From Nymphaea colorata (lineage: Eukaryota; Streptophyta; Magnoliopsida; Nymphaeales; Nymphaeaceae): a DNA stretch of 64,000 nt. The DNA lies in NCBI RefSeq assembly GCF_008831285.2, contig NC_045141.1, forward strand, positions 22,598,742 through 22,662,741, read 5' to 3'. Numbering within the stretch: the first letter of the stretch is position 1; each line of letters begins with the position of its first letter. The position numbers and the translations under genes are program-made. The notes beneath the pieces are model-generated. The model was given only the letters and a program-made list of their open reading frames with translations. It was not told the DNA's origin and searched no databases. Of the stretch, positions 10,197-21,575 are shown piece by piece.

Positions 10197-12294
10197 ATGA
10201 CGACGATGGAGAGTCTGATCGGCCTCGTTAACAGGATACAGAGGGCCTGCACAGTCCTCGGCGACCATGGTGCTGATGGCGCCCTCCCCACCCTCTGGGA
10301 GGCCCTCCCTTCCGTTGCTGTCGTTGGTGGTCAGGTGGGTTCATCTCACCTTAATGGCCGATTTCTTTTACCTTGCTTCTTCTTGCGGTTTCTTTCGTTT
10401 ATGATGGTCTTCTGGGGTTTTTGATCTCCGTTGGCTTTGTGGGTTTTAGAGTTCGGGAAAATCTTCGGTGCTGGAGAGCATTGTAGGACGGGATTTTCTT
10501 CCGAGAGGATCCGGTGAGTTTGTACTTCTTTCTCCTTCTCTCCCTCCCTTTTTCTCGACACATGCACCCACAGAAAATGTTGGTTGTGTTCTCGTCAAGA
10601 TGAGATCACCTGTTGGTGGAGGTTTTCTGTTCCTTTTAAAGGGTTATTTTCCGCGATCGTAAGGCTTTTTGTTGCTTTATAGGTATCGTTACGAGGAGGC
10701 CTCTGGTGCTGCAACTGCATAAGACAGAGGAAGGGCTGCCTGAGTACGCGGAATTCCTTCATTTGCCAAAGAGGAGATTTAACGAATTTGGTATATGCGT
10801 TTTCCATTTGCCTGTTGTTTTTCTCATGTTCTGCGATATGCGAGCTCAATTTGTCCGTCTTCAGGTGTAGTGTCCTTCTTGGAAGAAGGATTTATTTGTG
10901 GTACAGGATTTTGGAGTACTTATAAATTACGATCTGACAATTAGGGTACCCGCTGCACCAGGAATGGTGGTAGCTCTAGTAAGGGTGGTTCTTTTGTTTG
11001 TGAGATTGGCGCAAAATCGAGTTGCGCCGGTAAAGTCTGAATGACCTTTTTTTTTTTTGTTCACAAGTGCAAACATAGTCTCATACTTGGACATCAACCT
11101 GGCACCTATAGTTTCCAGCTTCAGATTAGACATTTTTGCAAAGAAGCATGAGCTTGTGCGCTTAGTTCATCTGGATAAGGCGTTTTCCATTTTGTCGTGT
11201 TTCCAACAATGCTTCCTGTCTGTGCTCGTGTTATGAGTGGATGAATTTTGTTCCTCCAGTTGAGGCAGCAGCATCAAATTTGTAAATCTGTGCAGAGGTC
11301 CAAAATAATATAAATTTATGGATGCTCCTGGATACATCCATTTAATAATTTGTGTACTGATGTATGATTGTATGTCATGTGCAAAATATTCTGGTTTGAG
11401 TCCTGTTGCACAAATAAATTCTTCAAGTTTATGATAAGCTTATAGTTCACGAACTTTGCTTATCTTCATTACGATTTTCTGAGCTCAGAAGTCATTTTTT
11501 CTTGCGTTATTTGGTATGATTCCCTCTCAGAAGAGTATTGGTTGTTTCTGATGCCCATTCCATTGGGTTGTGCAGCTTCTGTGCGCAAGGAAATTCAAGA
11601 TGAAACTGATAGAATGACTGGAAGAAATAAAATGATTTCTCCTGTTCCCATCCATCTCAGTATTTACTCCCCAAATGGTACGTAACAGTATTCCTAACCA
11701 TTGGTTTGTGGTGCAGGAATGATCTACTACACTGTTAGGCATGCCCTTTAGTTATTGTATTCATATTAGTTATTGAAGTTGTACCTCCTGGTATAACTTT
11801 CCCTTTCAGGAAAAAAGAAAAACCTGTGGTGCATAGTCACTTTGTAACATACACGGCTGATTAGATGATGGCTTTCAATCACATGATAATGGTGTATAGG
11901 AATAAAGTGATATATTGCAACAACATTGAGAAAATATTAGCAATTATGATTCTCAACTGCTTTCATTTGAATTTCATCTTATCAATCCAAAGAATATGAT
12001 GGTCTTGTCTATAAGTCAAACAAGATGACCATTTTTGATATTCTTTTTAACTGAAAGAATCAGTTCTTCTAAATTTACGGCGAATATATTTTTTGCCTTT
12101 AGTAAAATTCATTTTTTTGTGCTGACTCTCTGACTTCTGTATATCAAGAAGAGTTCTGTCTGGTGACACGAGGATTTTCAGTCCTCTGCTCTACCAGCTG
12201 AGCTATCCCGACCATCCTCTATACATTATCCTACTGGAGGACATGGATAACAATCTGAAAGTCATATTTTTCTTGTCCCCCCCCCAACACACAC

Positions 12295-12368
<74 letters not shown>

Positions 12369-13855
12369 GAAATCCTAGAATATCACTGCATTTGAATTGA
12401 CTACAATCTGTTATGTATGGGTGTCAGTACAGTCACATCTGTGTAACATGGACACCAAAACAGGCGTCAACATGGCTGCACAAGAGAGCAGCATTCATTG
12501 ATTGGATGTGGTTTTTAGACTGACTTGATATCATTTTTATGATGTGATCCCTAGTTTTAAAGTGCTACATTTACCTACCTGTGTGTACTTGTGGTTTCGG
12601 CTACTTGTTAGTTGTAGCACAACAAGTTTCTACTTTGATTGCATTTTGATATGGATGCCATTGACATGGTTTCACATTTGTGCACTTTGACAGTTGTCAA
12701 CTTAACATTGATCGATCTGCCTGGTCTTACTAAGGTTGCCATTGGTAATTTCTCTAACTTAACAGCTGATCAATCTTTCTGATTTATATGAAGCAAAAAG
12801 ATCCATATCACCTCTATTCAGAGTTTTTTTGGCTCTTCCTGCAGAGGGACAGCCTGAAAGCATTGTTTCAGAAATTGAAAATATGGTGCGGTCATATGTT
12901 GAAAAGGTAGGTTAAGCCACATATTCAATTTTTTTTAGTAACTTTTAATCACCCATGGTATATTAGCTATAATTTAATAGCCAGTAGTAACATTCTTTTC
13001 TTTTTGGTTGAAGTTTTGGCCCAATCTGTCTACTTGGTTCAACTATAAGTTGAAGACTGATTTAGGGAGTCAATTTATGTAATAATTCTGTATATGCTAA
13101 ATTTGGGTTTTCCTATGGTCCTTATTATCTTACATGGTTGCTGGAGGCTTGAGCGACAAGTCAATATTAAGTTATTGTGTGCTGTCTCTTTCTTTTTAAT
13201 TTCTGGACGTACATAAAGAACATATGCATTGTCAAATTGCATAATTGCTTCATTCCTGAACCTATTCTTTTATGCTAGTTTGGAAAACAAGGACATAGGG
13301 GGTGCAATAATGTTTTTAATTTGACGCCAAGACTGCCCTCGTTGCCATATAAGTTTAAATTGATGCTGATCAACCAGCAATAGACGTGCCTTGGTTTTAC
13401 CTCCCTAGACCGATCACCAGTATCATTCCTTCCAAGTTTTTGAAAAGGGATTTTCTTGATTGAAGTTTGAAAATCTCTATAATTCAACAAATTAAAAAGT
13501 GTATACTGAGTAGCTGGAAAAGTCATGAAATTAGGAATCTGCTACTGTTTGTCTTAGAAAGTATTGGATGACGATCGGGCAAAATATAAAAAACAAAAAC
13601 TGTAATATACACTTGAAAATATTAAAAAATTCTTTTTGGCATTGATTGTTGAGCAATTCTTCATTTTCCTTATTGCACTTACTGAGTTTCTCTTGATGGT
13701 TCTTATAGCTTTCACCTAAGTCACATGGGTATGAGTATAGGTATGGGGAAGCGGGTACCGATACGGCAGTTTTAAAATATCTGGTACATAGGTGTGGAAA
13801 AAAAGTATGTTATATGTATGAACAAGATATATATACACAAGAGACTGTGCATGTT

Positions 13856-13893
<38 letters not shown>

Positions 13894-14154
13894 GTGAGTG
13901 AATGATGACTCTGGTTACCCAGAACCACTGCGCCATCTCACCAGAGCCGCCATCTGAAGCAGATGGACAACTGTGAGAAAAACAAGGGGAACAATGTGTG
14001 GAGTGATAATAGATGATGGAAATACCCATCACCTTTCTCTCCTTGTTTTCTTCAACTGTCCATCATGTTAGATTAGACAACCTTGGTTAGATGATTAGGT
14101 GACTCTGAAAAGCCAGATCATCATTCACTTACTCTCTCTCTCTCTCTCTTTCTC

Positions 14155-14252
<98 letters not shown>

Positions 14253-17200
14253 AAATTCCATAATAACACAAATTTAAAACAAAATTCATACTCAATACAT
14301 CATGAAGACAATGTTTAAAACTTAAAACAAAAGAAAATTTTGTTGATTGGACCAGTTCCGGCCTGAGACTGATCCAAAACTTACCAGTGCCATACCTGCC
14401 ATGCCCCCATGGTTGAGTGGTGGCATGTTAAGTGTGAAGATCCACACTTTCTTTTTCTAGTTAAGTTGTACTAGTCCATGTGATTTCCAGTTGATGTGGT
14501 GCAACTGGAAATACTATTGATATGAAACTCATTCCTCAATAGTTCCTATGCACTTGTAGGTAAGCAAACCAAACATGAATGCATAGTGGTGCTTGTGCAA
14601 AACTGTAAATGTTGCTTGTCATCCTGTTGTTGGAAGAGGACTGATCCTATGCACTGTTATATGGTCGGTTAATTTTTTTTAAGTGTTAAATGTTCTAGTT
14701 ATGATTGAGGGTTGTTAATTTTGTTATACAGCCAAATTGCATCATACTGGCAATATCACCGGCAAATCAGGACATAGCAACATCTGATGCTATTAAGCTT
14801 GCAAGAGAAGTTGATCCCACAGGTGAGTTGCGTGAGTTATTGAAAGATTTATGCGAGTGCATTTGACCAAACCACAATGGTTCCTAATTTCTGATTACTT
14901 GCCTTTGCTGTTCTATATTTAGTTTACTGCTCAGTGTAAAAGAATCTTTTGCATTTGTGATTTAGGTGAAAGAACATTTGGAGTGCTGACAAAGCTTGAT
15001 CTGATGGACAAGGGAACAAATGCATTAGATGTATGACAGTTTGATTTCTCTTTATAGTTGCTCAGTAATACCCGTTAACTATTTTTCTCATTAAGATAAA
15101 AAATTTGCTTGCCTCAGAGAGCCTTATTGGGTGGTGGTTTCAGGTTCTTGAAGGCAGATCTTACAGGTTACAACATCCTTGGGTTGGAATAGTTAACCGT
15201 TCTCAAGCAGATATCAATAAGAATGTGGACATGATTGCTGCACGGCGTAAGGAGAAAGAATATTTTGCTACAAGTCCAGACTATGGGCATCTAGCAAGTA
15301 AAATGGGTTCTGAGTACCTTGCAAAGCTTCTTTCAAGGGTAACAGATATTTCAACTTATCCATGTCTAGCACATTAAGTTAGGTGCCTGGAATAGTTTTG
15401 TGATATTACGAGCCACCCTGCAGCACTTGGAGTCTGTGATTAGGTCCCGGATACCAAATATCTCATCCCTCATAAACAAAAGCATTGATGAGCTAGAATC
15501 AGAAATGAACCATCTTGGTAGACCTATTGCTGTTGATGCTGGGGTATGTATATCTTTTAATTTCTGATTTTGTTCACTGCATTTGGGCTTGGCAGAATTT
15601 ATCTAATTAGAAATTTTGTTGCATGTTTTCAGGCTCAGTTGTACACAATTTTGGAACTTTGCCGTGCATTTGACCGCATCTTTAAGGAACATTTGGATGG
15701 AGGGTATCTTACTTTGTCTTTATCTTGATGATTGTATCACTGAACTGCATAGAATAAGATTTAGTAATTTTTCTTGTGCAAGTGTTAGAAGCTCTCTCTC
15801 TCTCTCTCTCTCTCACACGCACACACTCACACGCATACACACACACACATACAGACACATTCTGATGCAGGGCTGATCCATAGTTCTAATAGTGGATCAA
15901 ATCCAATTTGTTTATTTTTTCCATTTATTTTATTCATTATGGACCCTTTTATTCTCATTATTTATGCGGTGGGTCCAAGATCCAATTTATTAGACAGCTC
16001 TGTTTAAGGGCACATATGTTCTTTTGGGAGATAATCGTTGGTCAGTCAAATTTACACCTAATTGCTTTGTTTAGTTCTTCCATTCCTTCTTCTTTTCTCT
16101 ATTCAGTTGGCTTCTATTTCCTCTTCGATTCACGTTACTGTGGGGATTAGGGCGAGGAACCCTAGTCCTTGCTTCACTCAAACACACACACACACACACA
16201 TGCACACACATGGAGTCACATATAGATGATATGCATGCGCACCATTGAGATTAGGGCGAGGAACCCTAACCACTGTGTCACACAACACACACTCACATAG
16301 AGAGTCAGACATGGATGATCTGCGTGCATGTGAAATGCTATGTACCTTCTACTTCATTAGGCTATAATAGTTGTGATGTACAATGGTCAATGGCATACAC
16401 ATATATTATGCAAGCGGGGATAAGTTGTTGCATGATGCAAGGTTATGGTATACCTTCGTTGTCATGTTGCAATTTTCCATCATATGTCTGTGTGTGGTAT
16501 ACTGAGGGTGAGGGATGAAACTGTGCGAAAATCCAGATGTTGAAACTCAGTTAGTTCTAATGGTAATTTATCTTTATATTTGTTTCTGAGTTTGGGGCGC
16601 TGGGTATGCAAATAAAGACTTGCTTGATGCTGCACCATTCATGTCATTTTTTTTGCTGATACTTTGTGATGTGGTGCCCTCTGCTTATATATTCAGACTC
16701 GTATCCATGTTTGAGTAGATAAAATAAACAAACGAGTACCCAATGCTTGTACTGTATACCAGTAATCATATGTAAAGTTGATTAGTTTCTTTTTGTGCTG
16801 TGCCTGATATGGCTTTCCCAAATTTTTGTTTTGATTTACTTTTTATTTCTATGCTGTCCAATGTCCCAGGCGACCTGGTGGTGATCGGATCTATGGTGTT
16901 TTTGACCACCAACTCCCTGCTGCTCTTAGAAAACTGCCGTTTGATCGACACTTGTCCATACAGAATGTGAGGAAGATAGTCTCTGAGGCTGATGGTTATC
17001 AACCCCATCTGATCGCTCCTGAGCAGGGGTATAGGCGGCTGATAGATGGATCATTAAATTATTTTAAAGGGCCTGCTGAGGCATCAGTAGATGCAGTAAT
17101 TATCTTATTTCTTGTGTTTCTTTTTTCAGCTTCATAATTTCCAAGTTGTTAATAGTTTGCTTCTGTGGTTGACGTTTTGTCTGAATCACTGGCAGGTTCA

Positions 17201-17970
17201 TCTCGTGCTGAAGGAACTTGTTAGGAAGTCAATAAGTGAAACACAGGTAAATATAACAAAAAGAAGAACGGGTCCCATGCAACCTTAAAATTGCTATATT
17301 GTCTTTCAGTGAATCATGAGTTTAGAATGCAACCCATTTGTGTCTTTGTTTCTTTTGCTAATATTGTTAATGGACAGGAACTAAGGCGATTTCCAACCTT
17401 GCAAGCTGAGCTAGCAGCAGCTGCTTATGCGGCTTTAGAAAAATTCCGTGAAGATGGCCGGAAGACAACACTACGCCTAGTAGAAATGGAGTCATCATAT
17501 CTTACTGTCGATTTCTTCCGGAAGCTCCCACAGGAGATAGAGAAGGGTGGAACTCCTTCTGCGCCCAATATGGATCGATATACAGAAGGCCATTTCCGGA
17601 GGATTGCTTCAAATGTGTCAGCTTACATTGGGATGGTATGCGAAACACTGAAGATCTCCATTCCAAAGGCTGTTGTCCATTGTCAAGTTAGGGAGGCGAA
17701 GAAGTCGTTGCTTGATCAATTCTATGCACAAGTTGGGAGGAAGGAGGTGCTTGCGCTTTTCACATTCATTTGTTGGTCATAATGCCCCCTCATGCTTGTG
17801 TCGTATGTGCATGTATTTGAATGGAAAATTTGTTTGTGCAGGGCAAGCAGCTTGCAGTATTGTTGGATGAAGATCCTGCGCTCATGGAACGGAGGCAACA
17901 ATGTGCCAAGAGGTTGGAGTTGTACAAGTCGGCAAGAGATGAAATTGATTCTGTGTCATGGGCTAGATAA
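10197..17970 (+). CDS. DRP1E: Dynamin-related GTPase DRP1E-type, 15 exons
   Basis: DRP1 proteins are plant-specific dynamins without PH or Pro-rich domains that assemble at the cell plate and clathrin-coated pits and drive membrane scission. Exons: 10197-10334, 10450-10513, 10683-10790, 11576-11677, 12694-12744, 12845-12906, 14732-14822, 14966-15030, 15144-15338, 15424-15543, 15633-15703, 16870-17095, 17196-17246, 17378-17746, 17842-17970. All have GT-AG borders and consistent phase, giving 613 aa. GTPase motifs are intact: P-loop GGQSSGKSS (44-52), DLPG (145-148), TKLD (214-217), NRSQ (245-248). The middle domain includes [14 protein letters not shown]. The C-terminal effector domain contains [13 protein letters not shown] and ends EIDSVSWAR. 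The N-terminus [20 protein letters not shown] and the [11 protein letters not shown] and EGRSYRLQ stretches are closer to Arabidopsis DRP1E than to DRP1A, though the segment near residue 500 ([13 protein letters not shown]) is DRP1C-like. Introns hold a chloroplast tRNA fragment and a fold-back element. Confidence 0.95.
12160..12212 (-). pseudogene. trnF-GAA: Truncated chloroplast-type trnF-GAA fragment (NUPT)
   Basis: On the minus strand from 12212 the sequence GTCGGGATAGCTCAGCTGGT continues through a D-arm and an anticodon arm with GAA in ACTGAAAATC, then GTGTCACCAG. This is the plastid tRNA-Phe sequence rather than the plant nuclear one, which starts GCGGGGATAGC. Identity stops after the variable loop: the T-arm and 3' acceptor strand are missing, so it cannot fold as a tRNA. 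Upstream sequence (12213-12238) also looks like the plastid trnL-trnF spacer, so a plastid DNA insertion in a DRP1E intron is the simplest reading. A mitochondrial intermediate copy is possible. Confidence 0.8.
12295..12365. repeat. (CT)n(TA)n compound microsatellite in DRP1E intron
   Basis: About 12 CT units pass into about 23 TA units. It lies between the exons at 11576-11677 and 12694-12744. Confidence 0.9.
13894..14132. mobile_element. Fold-back MITE flanked by microsatellites
   Basis: The left end GTGAGTGAATGATGACTCTGG and the right end, read on the minus strand as GTAAGTGAATGATGATCTGG, form terminal inverted repeats. Inner segments also pair: GATGGACAACTGTGAGAAAA near 13961 against TTTTCTTCAACTGTCCATC near 14047. 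Almost the whole 239-bp element is therefore a hairpin. It sits between a (TG)n(TA)n tract and a (TC)n then (TA)n tract inside a DRP1E intron, like the microsatellite-associated 'Micron' MITEs of rice. It has no coding capacity. Confidence 0.65.
14157..14250. repeat. Long (TA)n microsatellite, about 47 units
   Basis: About 94 bases of uninterrupted TA in the 1.8-kb DRP1E intron. A tract this long is self-complementary and likely length-polymorphic. Confidence 0.95.
15792..15855. repeat. (CT)n(CA)n microsatellite in DRP1E intron
   Basis: A CT run is followed by a CA-rich tract just downstream of the exon ending at 15703. Confidence 0.85.
16143..16335. repeat. Diverged tandem duplication, period about 105 bp
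   Basis: GATTAGGGCGAGGAACCCTA appears at about 16145 and again at about 16250. Each copy is followed by a CA-rich tract and then a 'GAGTCA...ATGATATGCATGC'-like segment. The duplication lies in the intron between the exons ending at 15703 and starting at 16870. Confidence 0.75.
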
Positions 17971-18933
17971 CAGTCTACAAAGTCTCTTGTACAACAATTA
18001 TGATGTCTTCAAAATTGTTGTGAGGTCAGTCCATGACTGACCATACGTGTTTGGACCAACCCTTGATTGTGTAATTTATTTTAATTGTTTTTATAGTGTA
18101 TCAACAATTAGTTTCATCTTATCGTTGTTCATCATTATTCTTTATTTTATTATGAGTAGCTCAGCTGCCCCCTGGTGCTCAAGGAATACATGCACGTTTC
18201 TGCTTCATACTCGTCCTCTACTGCGTCAAGTCTTTTTTTTTTTTTTTTTTAATGTTTCCATGAATGGGTTCACATGAAAAATTTGGAAGAAGTTGAGCCA
18301 TACTGTTTGGTGTTGGAAGAGGATTCTTGGGACTGCATTTTTCTAGACCATGACATCGACCTGCAGAACAATGTGTGACCCTTGTGCTGCTCTGCATCAT
18401 ATTTCGACGCTACCAAGTCTGCCTTTTATGACACTCAAGGTCTTGTACGTGAACTTTTCACTCATAATTTTGTAATTTAAGATCCAAATATTGCAATTGA
18501 CATGAGTAGATCCTGCGTACATAAACGGATTCATTTATAATCAATCTCCACCAGAGTCATCAGTAAGATCAAAATGACATGGGATGCAGTGCGTGAAACA
18601 GCAGGGGAAAGTTTTCTTGCTATATATTTGGTGGTGAAGTGGGAAACAAATTAAGAGTGCACCACAATTATTAGGAAAAAGGAAGCGCGTTTCTTACATC
18701 TATCACATACTTGATATGGGCTCTATGGCCTCAGATTCAGTCGTCAATAAAGATGCATGGTTGACGATATTTAGATGGTTATATCCAATACGACAGATAA
18801 TAATAAGTGTAATAAAGTAGGGAATGCAGCTTCTTGGTATTCGGCATATATGATCCAGCGGAAGTCTCTACTTTGGGAAGATGTGCAAACTCAGTTCACT
18901 AATATTTCTGCTTATCCTGCGACAGCCATATTG

Positions 18934-21404
18934 TCATGGTATTTTTTGTTTTAACATATGAGCGATTGTGCAACTCCAGATGTCCCTCTCCTTCTTATGC
19001 ATAAAAAGAATACATGTGGTTCCTCCACCCCTGGTATCCACCTTTAGCAAGTGTAACATGCCTTTATCTTCCTCTTTGGTAGGAGGAGTCATGATTTCAT
19101 CTGTATAGGATGAAACAAGAAAAGATCGTTGAGACAGAAAGAACACCACACACAAACGCAAAGTACATTTTTTCTATTTTGTGAAGGACAATAAAAGGAT
19201 TTATTGATGAGGTTGGTGTTTCTATCATAGCACAATCATTCAAGATAGCAAGTTCACATGATCGGTAAGTTGCATACATTCCTTTGTTGTTACGATGAAT
19301 CCACCAAGGCATTTCTTTGTCAACCTCATGACAACCTTGTTTTGAACGCTGCAACTGGGCAGCACACGCACGTTCCTTTTCTGTGTCTTCTTGCCTGCCA
19401 AAAGAAGAAAAGTGGGGAAATGAGAGAAGAGGACTATTTGGGGATATTTTTGTTCATGTAAAGTTGTGCATTTTTATCCTTTGTTCATGTAAAGTTGTGC
19501 ATTTTTATCCGAGAAACAGTTAACATAATAATTCTTCTATGCATGATAAAGTCTAAGATTGAACCAAGAATGTGTAGCAGAGAAACAAGAGCCTTTACTC
19601 AACGATGATAAATGTTTGGTGGCAGTTCAAAAAGGAGAAAACTTCGTAAAATGCTAGTTGTGAATAAGATTTTAGTCGTTATTTGAAAGCTACCCTCTTT
19701 TGATACTTAAGCAGACCAGCGAATCCGGCAAGTCGAAAAACAACGCAAAGATGCTCAATTACCATCATGGGTACGTATGGTAAGGTCAGCTCCACTAGAA
19801 AGTGCTGCCTCATTTACCATTGAATCTGTGGCGTGGTGTGTGTCTTTGCCACTGCTGCTTTGTTGCTTAGGGTCCGGCCTTGCACATTGTTGCGTGCATA
19901 ATCCCTTGTCTGAATGAACTCTACATTGAAGAGTTGCAGCACCTCTTAAACCTGCAAAAGCAAGGATTAGAGTTTAATGTTGCTTCTCAACTTAATGAAG
20001 GACAGTCTTTCTTTATTTTTTTTTCTCCCTTTTATATTGAATTAGTTGAGAGTGTTGACTATGGTAGCGTGACCTAACCATCTAGTCATCTTACTCAGTT
20101 CCAAGTGGGGTTTGTCAAAGAGGAGCAGGATTAAAAGTGGTCTTCAGAATTTTGTTCTTATTCTTCCACTGATAGAAGCAGGAGTCAGGCCTTGACGCCT
20201 TGTCACTGTCCATCGCTACCAAAAAAAATTGCACGATCTATTCCAGTGTGAGTGGAGCCTAAGACAAGGATCTAGTACTCCTGATAGCATCATAGCTCCA
20301 GTCTGTCGTTGATTGTTGCAGTGGGCAGTGATGGGTGTCAGTTGTGTCGCATTACCTGCACGTCTCCTGACCACTACCCTTCCAATTTAGAGTTAAACTG
20401 GAGAAAAAAGTGGAAATCTGATATACCACTAAGGCTGTTCCCAGAAAGATCGTTGATGGCAACATATAGAAATTCAGATACCCGAGTAACTCCAAATAAT
20501 GGCTCAAAACCCTTTGAATTTGGCCATCAAGAGCTCTCCCCACCTGGTTTAGTGGTTGGACTTTAGACTTTTAAAGTTGAGAGTTGAATAGCATTATAGC
20601 AAGAGCGCAGCTGTTGGCGTAACCTGGGAAGGTACCTAGACGGTCATACAGGTGATAGGAGTAGCGGATAGCAAGCATTTAATGAAATGATACGTTCAAC
20701 ATGACTAAGATTGTTGTTATACTTCACCTACAGAACCATTGCACGTTTTTAAACAATCTTATATTTTAAACTTTATCAGGTAAACAGTAATTTAAGCATG
20801 GTTTGGATGATTAATTCAGGTTTAGATCTGACCAGAATCGGATTCATTTTATTCATAATTTGTACATAAATTTCTCTGATGTGTCAAATTTAAATAACAA
20901 CGATCATTAACACCAACAGTGATTCTACTGAGGAAAATGGGGTTTCGAGCTTTGGTGGAAGAAATTTAGCCACTACTTACAAGTGGCAGCAGATGCCGTG
21001 AGCGTGAGGATTTCATTTGGGGAGCAAGCAAGGATGGCTGAGTTGACGACCGAGGAGACACACGCTCCGTCAGCACCCAATGCTTCAGCTGTCTCAGAGC
21101 ACACTGCGGCCACCAGTGAAGCTGCGGAAACCAGGGCAGGATCCCAACCACTTGTACTGTTTGCAGCAAACCCAAGAATGGCAGCAGCCACACCTGCCAC
21201 TGCTAATGCTGCATGCACTTGGGCTCTCTGCACTCTAAGCCCATCTTTCTTTTTCTCCTTGTACTCCTCCGACAGTGTGCTTATGGATGCCCCTCCTAGC
21301 CATGCCTTTACATAGTGCATGTTGAGCTGCATAGATTCACGCTCTATTATGGGCCTTATGGCCGTAATGATTCTGTAGGTTATGCAGTTTCAAAGTGCAT
21401 ACTG

Positions 21405-21446
<42 letters not shown>

Positions 21447-21453
21447 GATAGAT

Positions 21454-21488
<35 letters not shown>

Positions 21489-21575
21489 TTTCATGCAGGG
21501 TCTTACCCAGGTTTCCTGGTGAGGCACATGCTTTCTCAATATGGACCGTATATATCCTTGTGTGGAGAGCCAAGT
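18934..21575 (-). CDS. VAN3-binding / FORKED-like protein, C-terminal exons (5' end unresolved)
   Basis: VAN3-binding (FKD1/VAB, FORKED-like) proteins bind the ARF-GAP VAN3/SFC and act in trans-Golgi traffic of auxin carriers during vein formation. They have an auxin-canalisation (DUF828) domain and a C-terminal PH-like domain. Exons in coding order: 21507-21575, 20981-21326, 19763-19951, 19278-19394, 18934-19100, with matching phases and GT-AG borders, giving about 295 aa. DUF828 is clear: EYKEKKKDGLRVQRAQVHAA, AGVAAAIL, LVSAASLVAAVCSETAEALGA, then LTLTASAATC continuing as LRGAATLQ in the next exon. The PH part is diverged: VQNKVVMRLTKKCLGGF, then KGMLHLLKVDTRGGG and KERDIWSCTIAHML. The usual strongly conserved stretch after the KKK-rich strand, with its AWPGR-type motif, is not seen and is replaced by a short EIMTPPTKEEDK segment. 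The N-terminal FLSRSW-type motif was not found, so upstream exons are missing from this model or lost. It is convergent with DRP1E. Confidence 0.7.
21406..21489. repeat. (CA)n(TA)n(GA)n microsatellite
   Basis: A three-part simple repeat within the intron between the VAN3-binding-like exons 20981-21326 and 21507-21575. It ends just before the splice donor region of the upstream exon. Confidence 0.9.

Noticed and set aside
20340-20545. LRR-like words on the minus strand (LSGNSLSG, DGQIQ) suggesting a receptor kinase relic
   Set aside because: The words fall in different frames and no repeated LRR spacing is visible. The stretch lies in an intron of the VAN3-binding-like gene.
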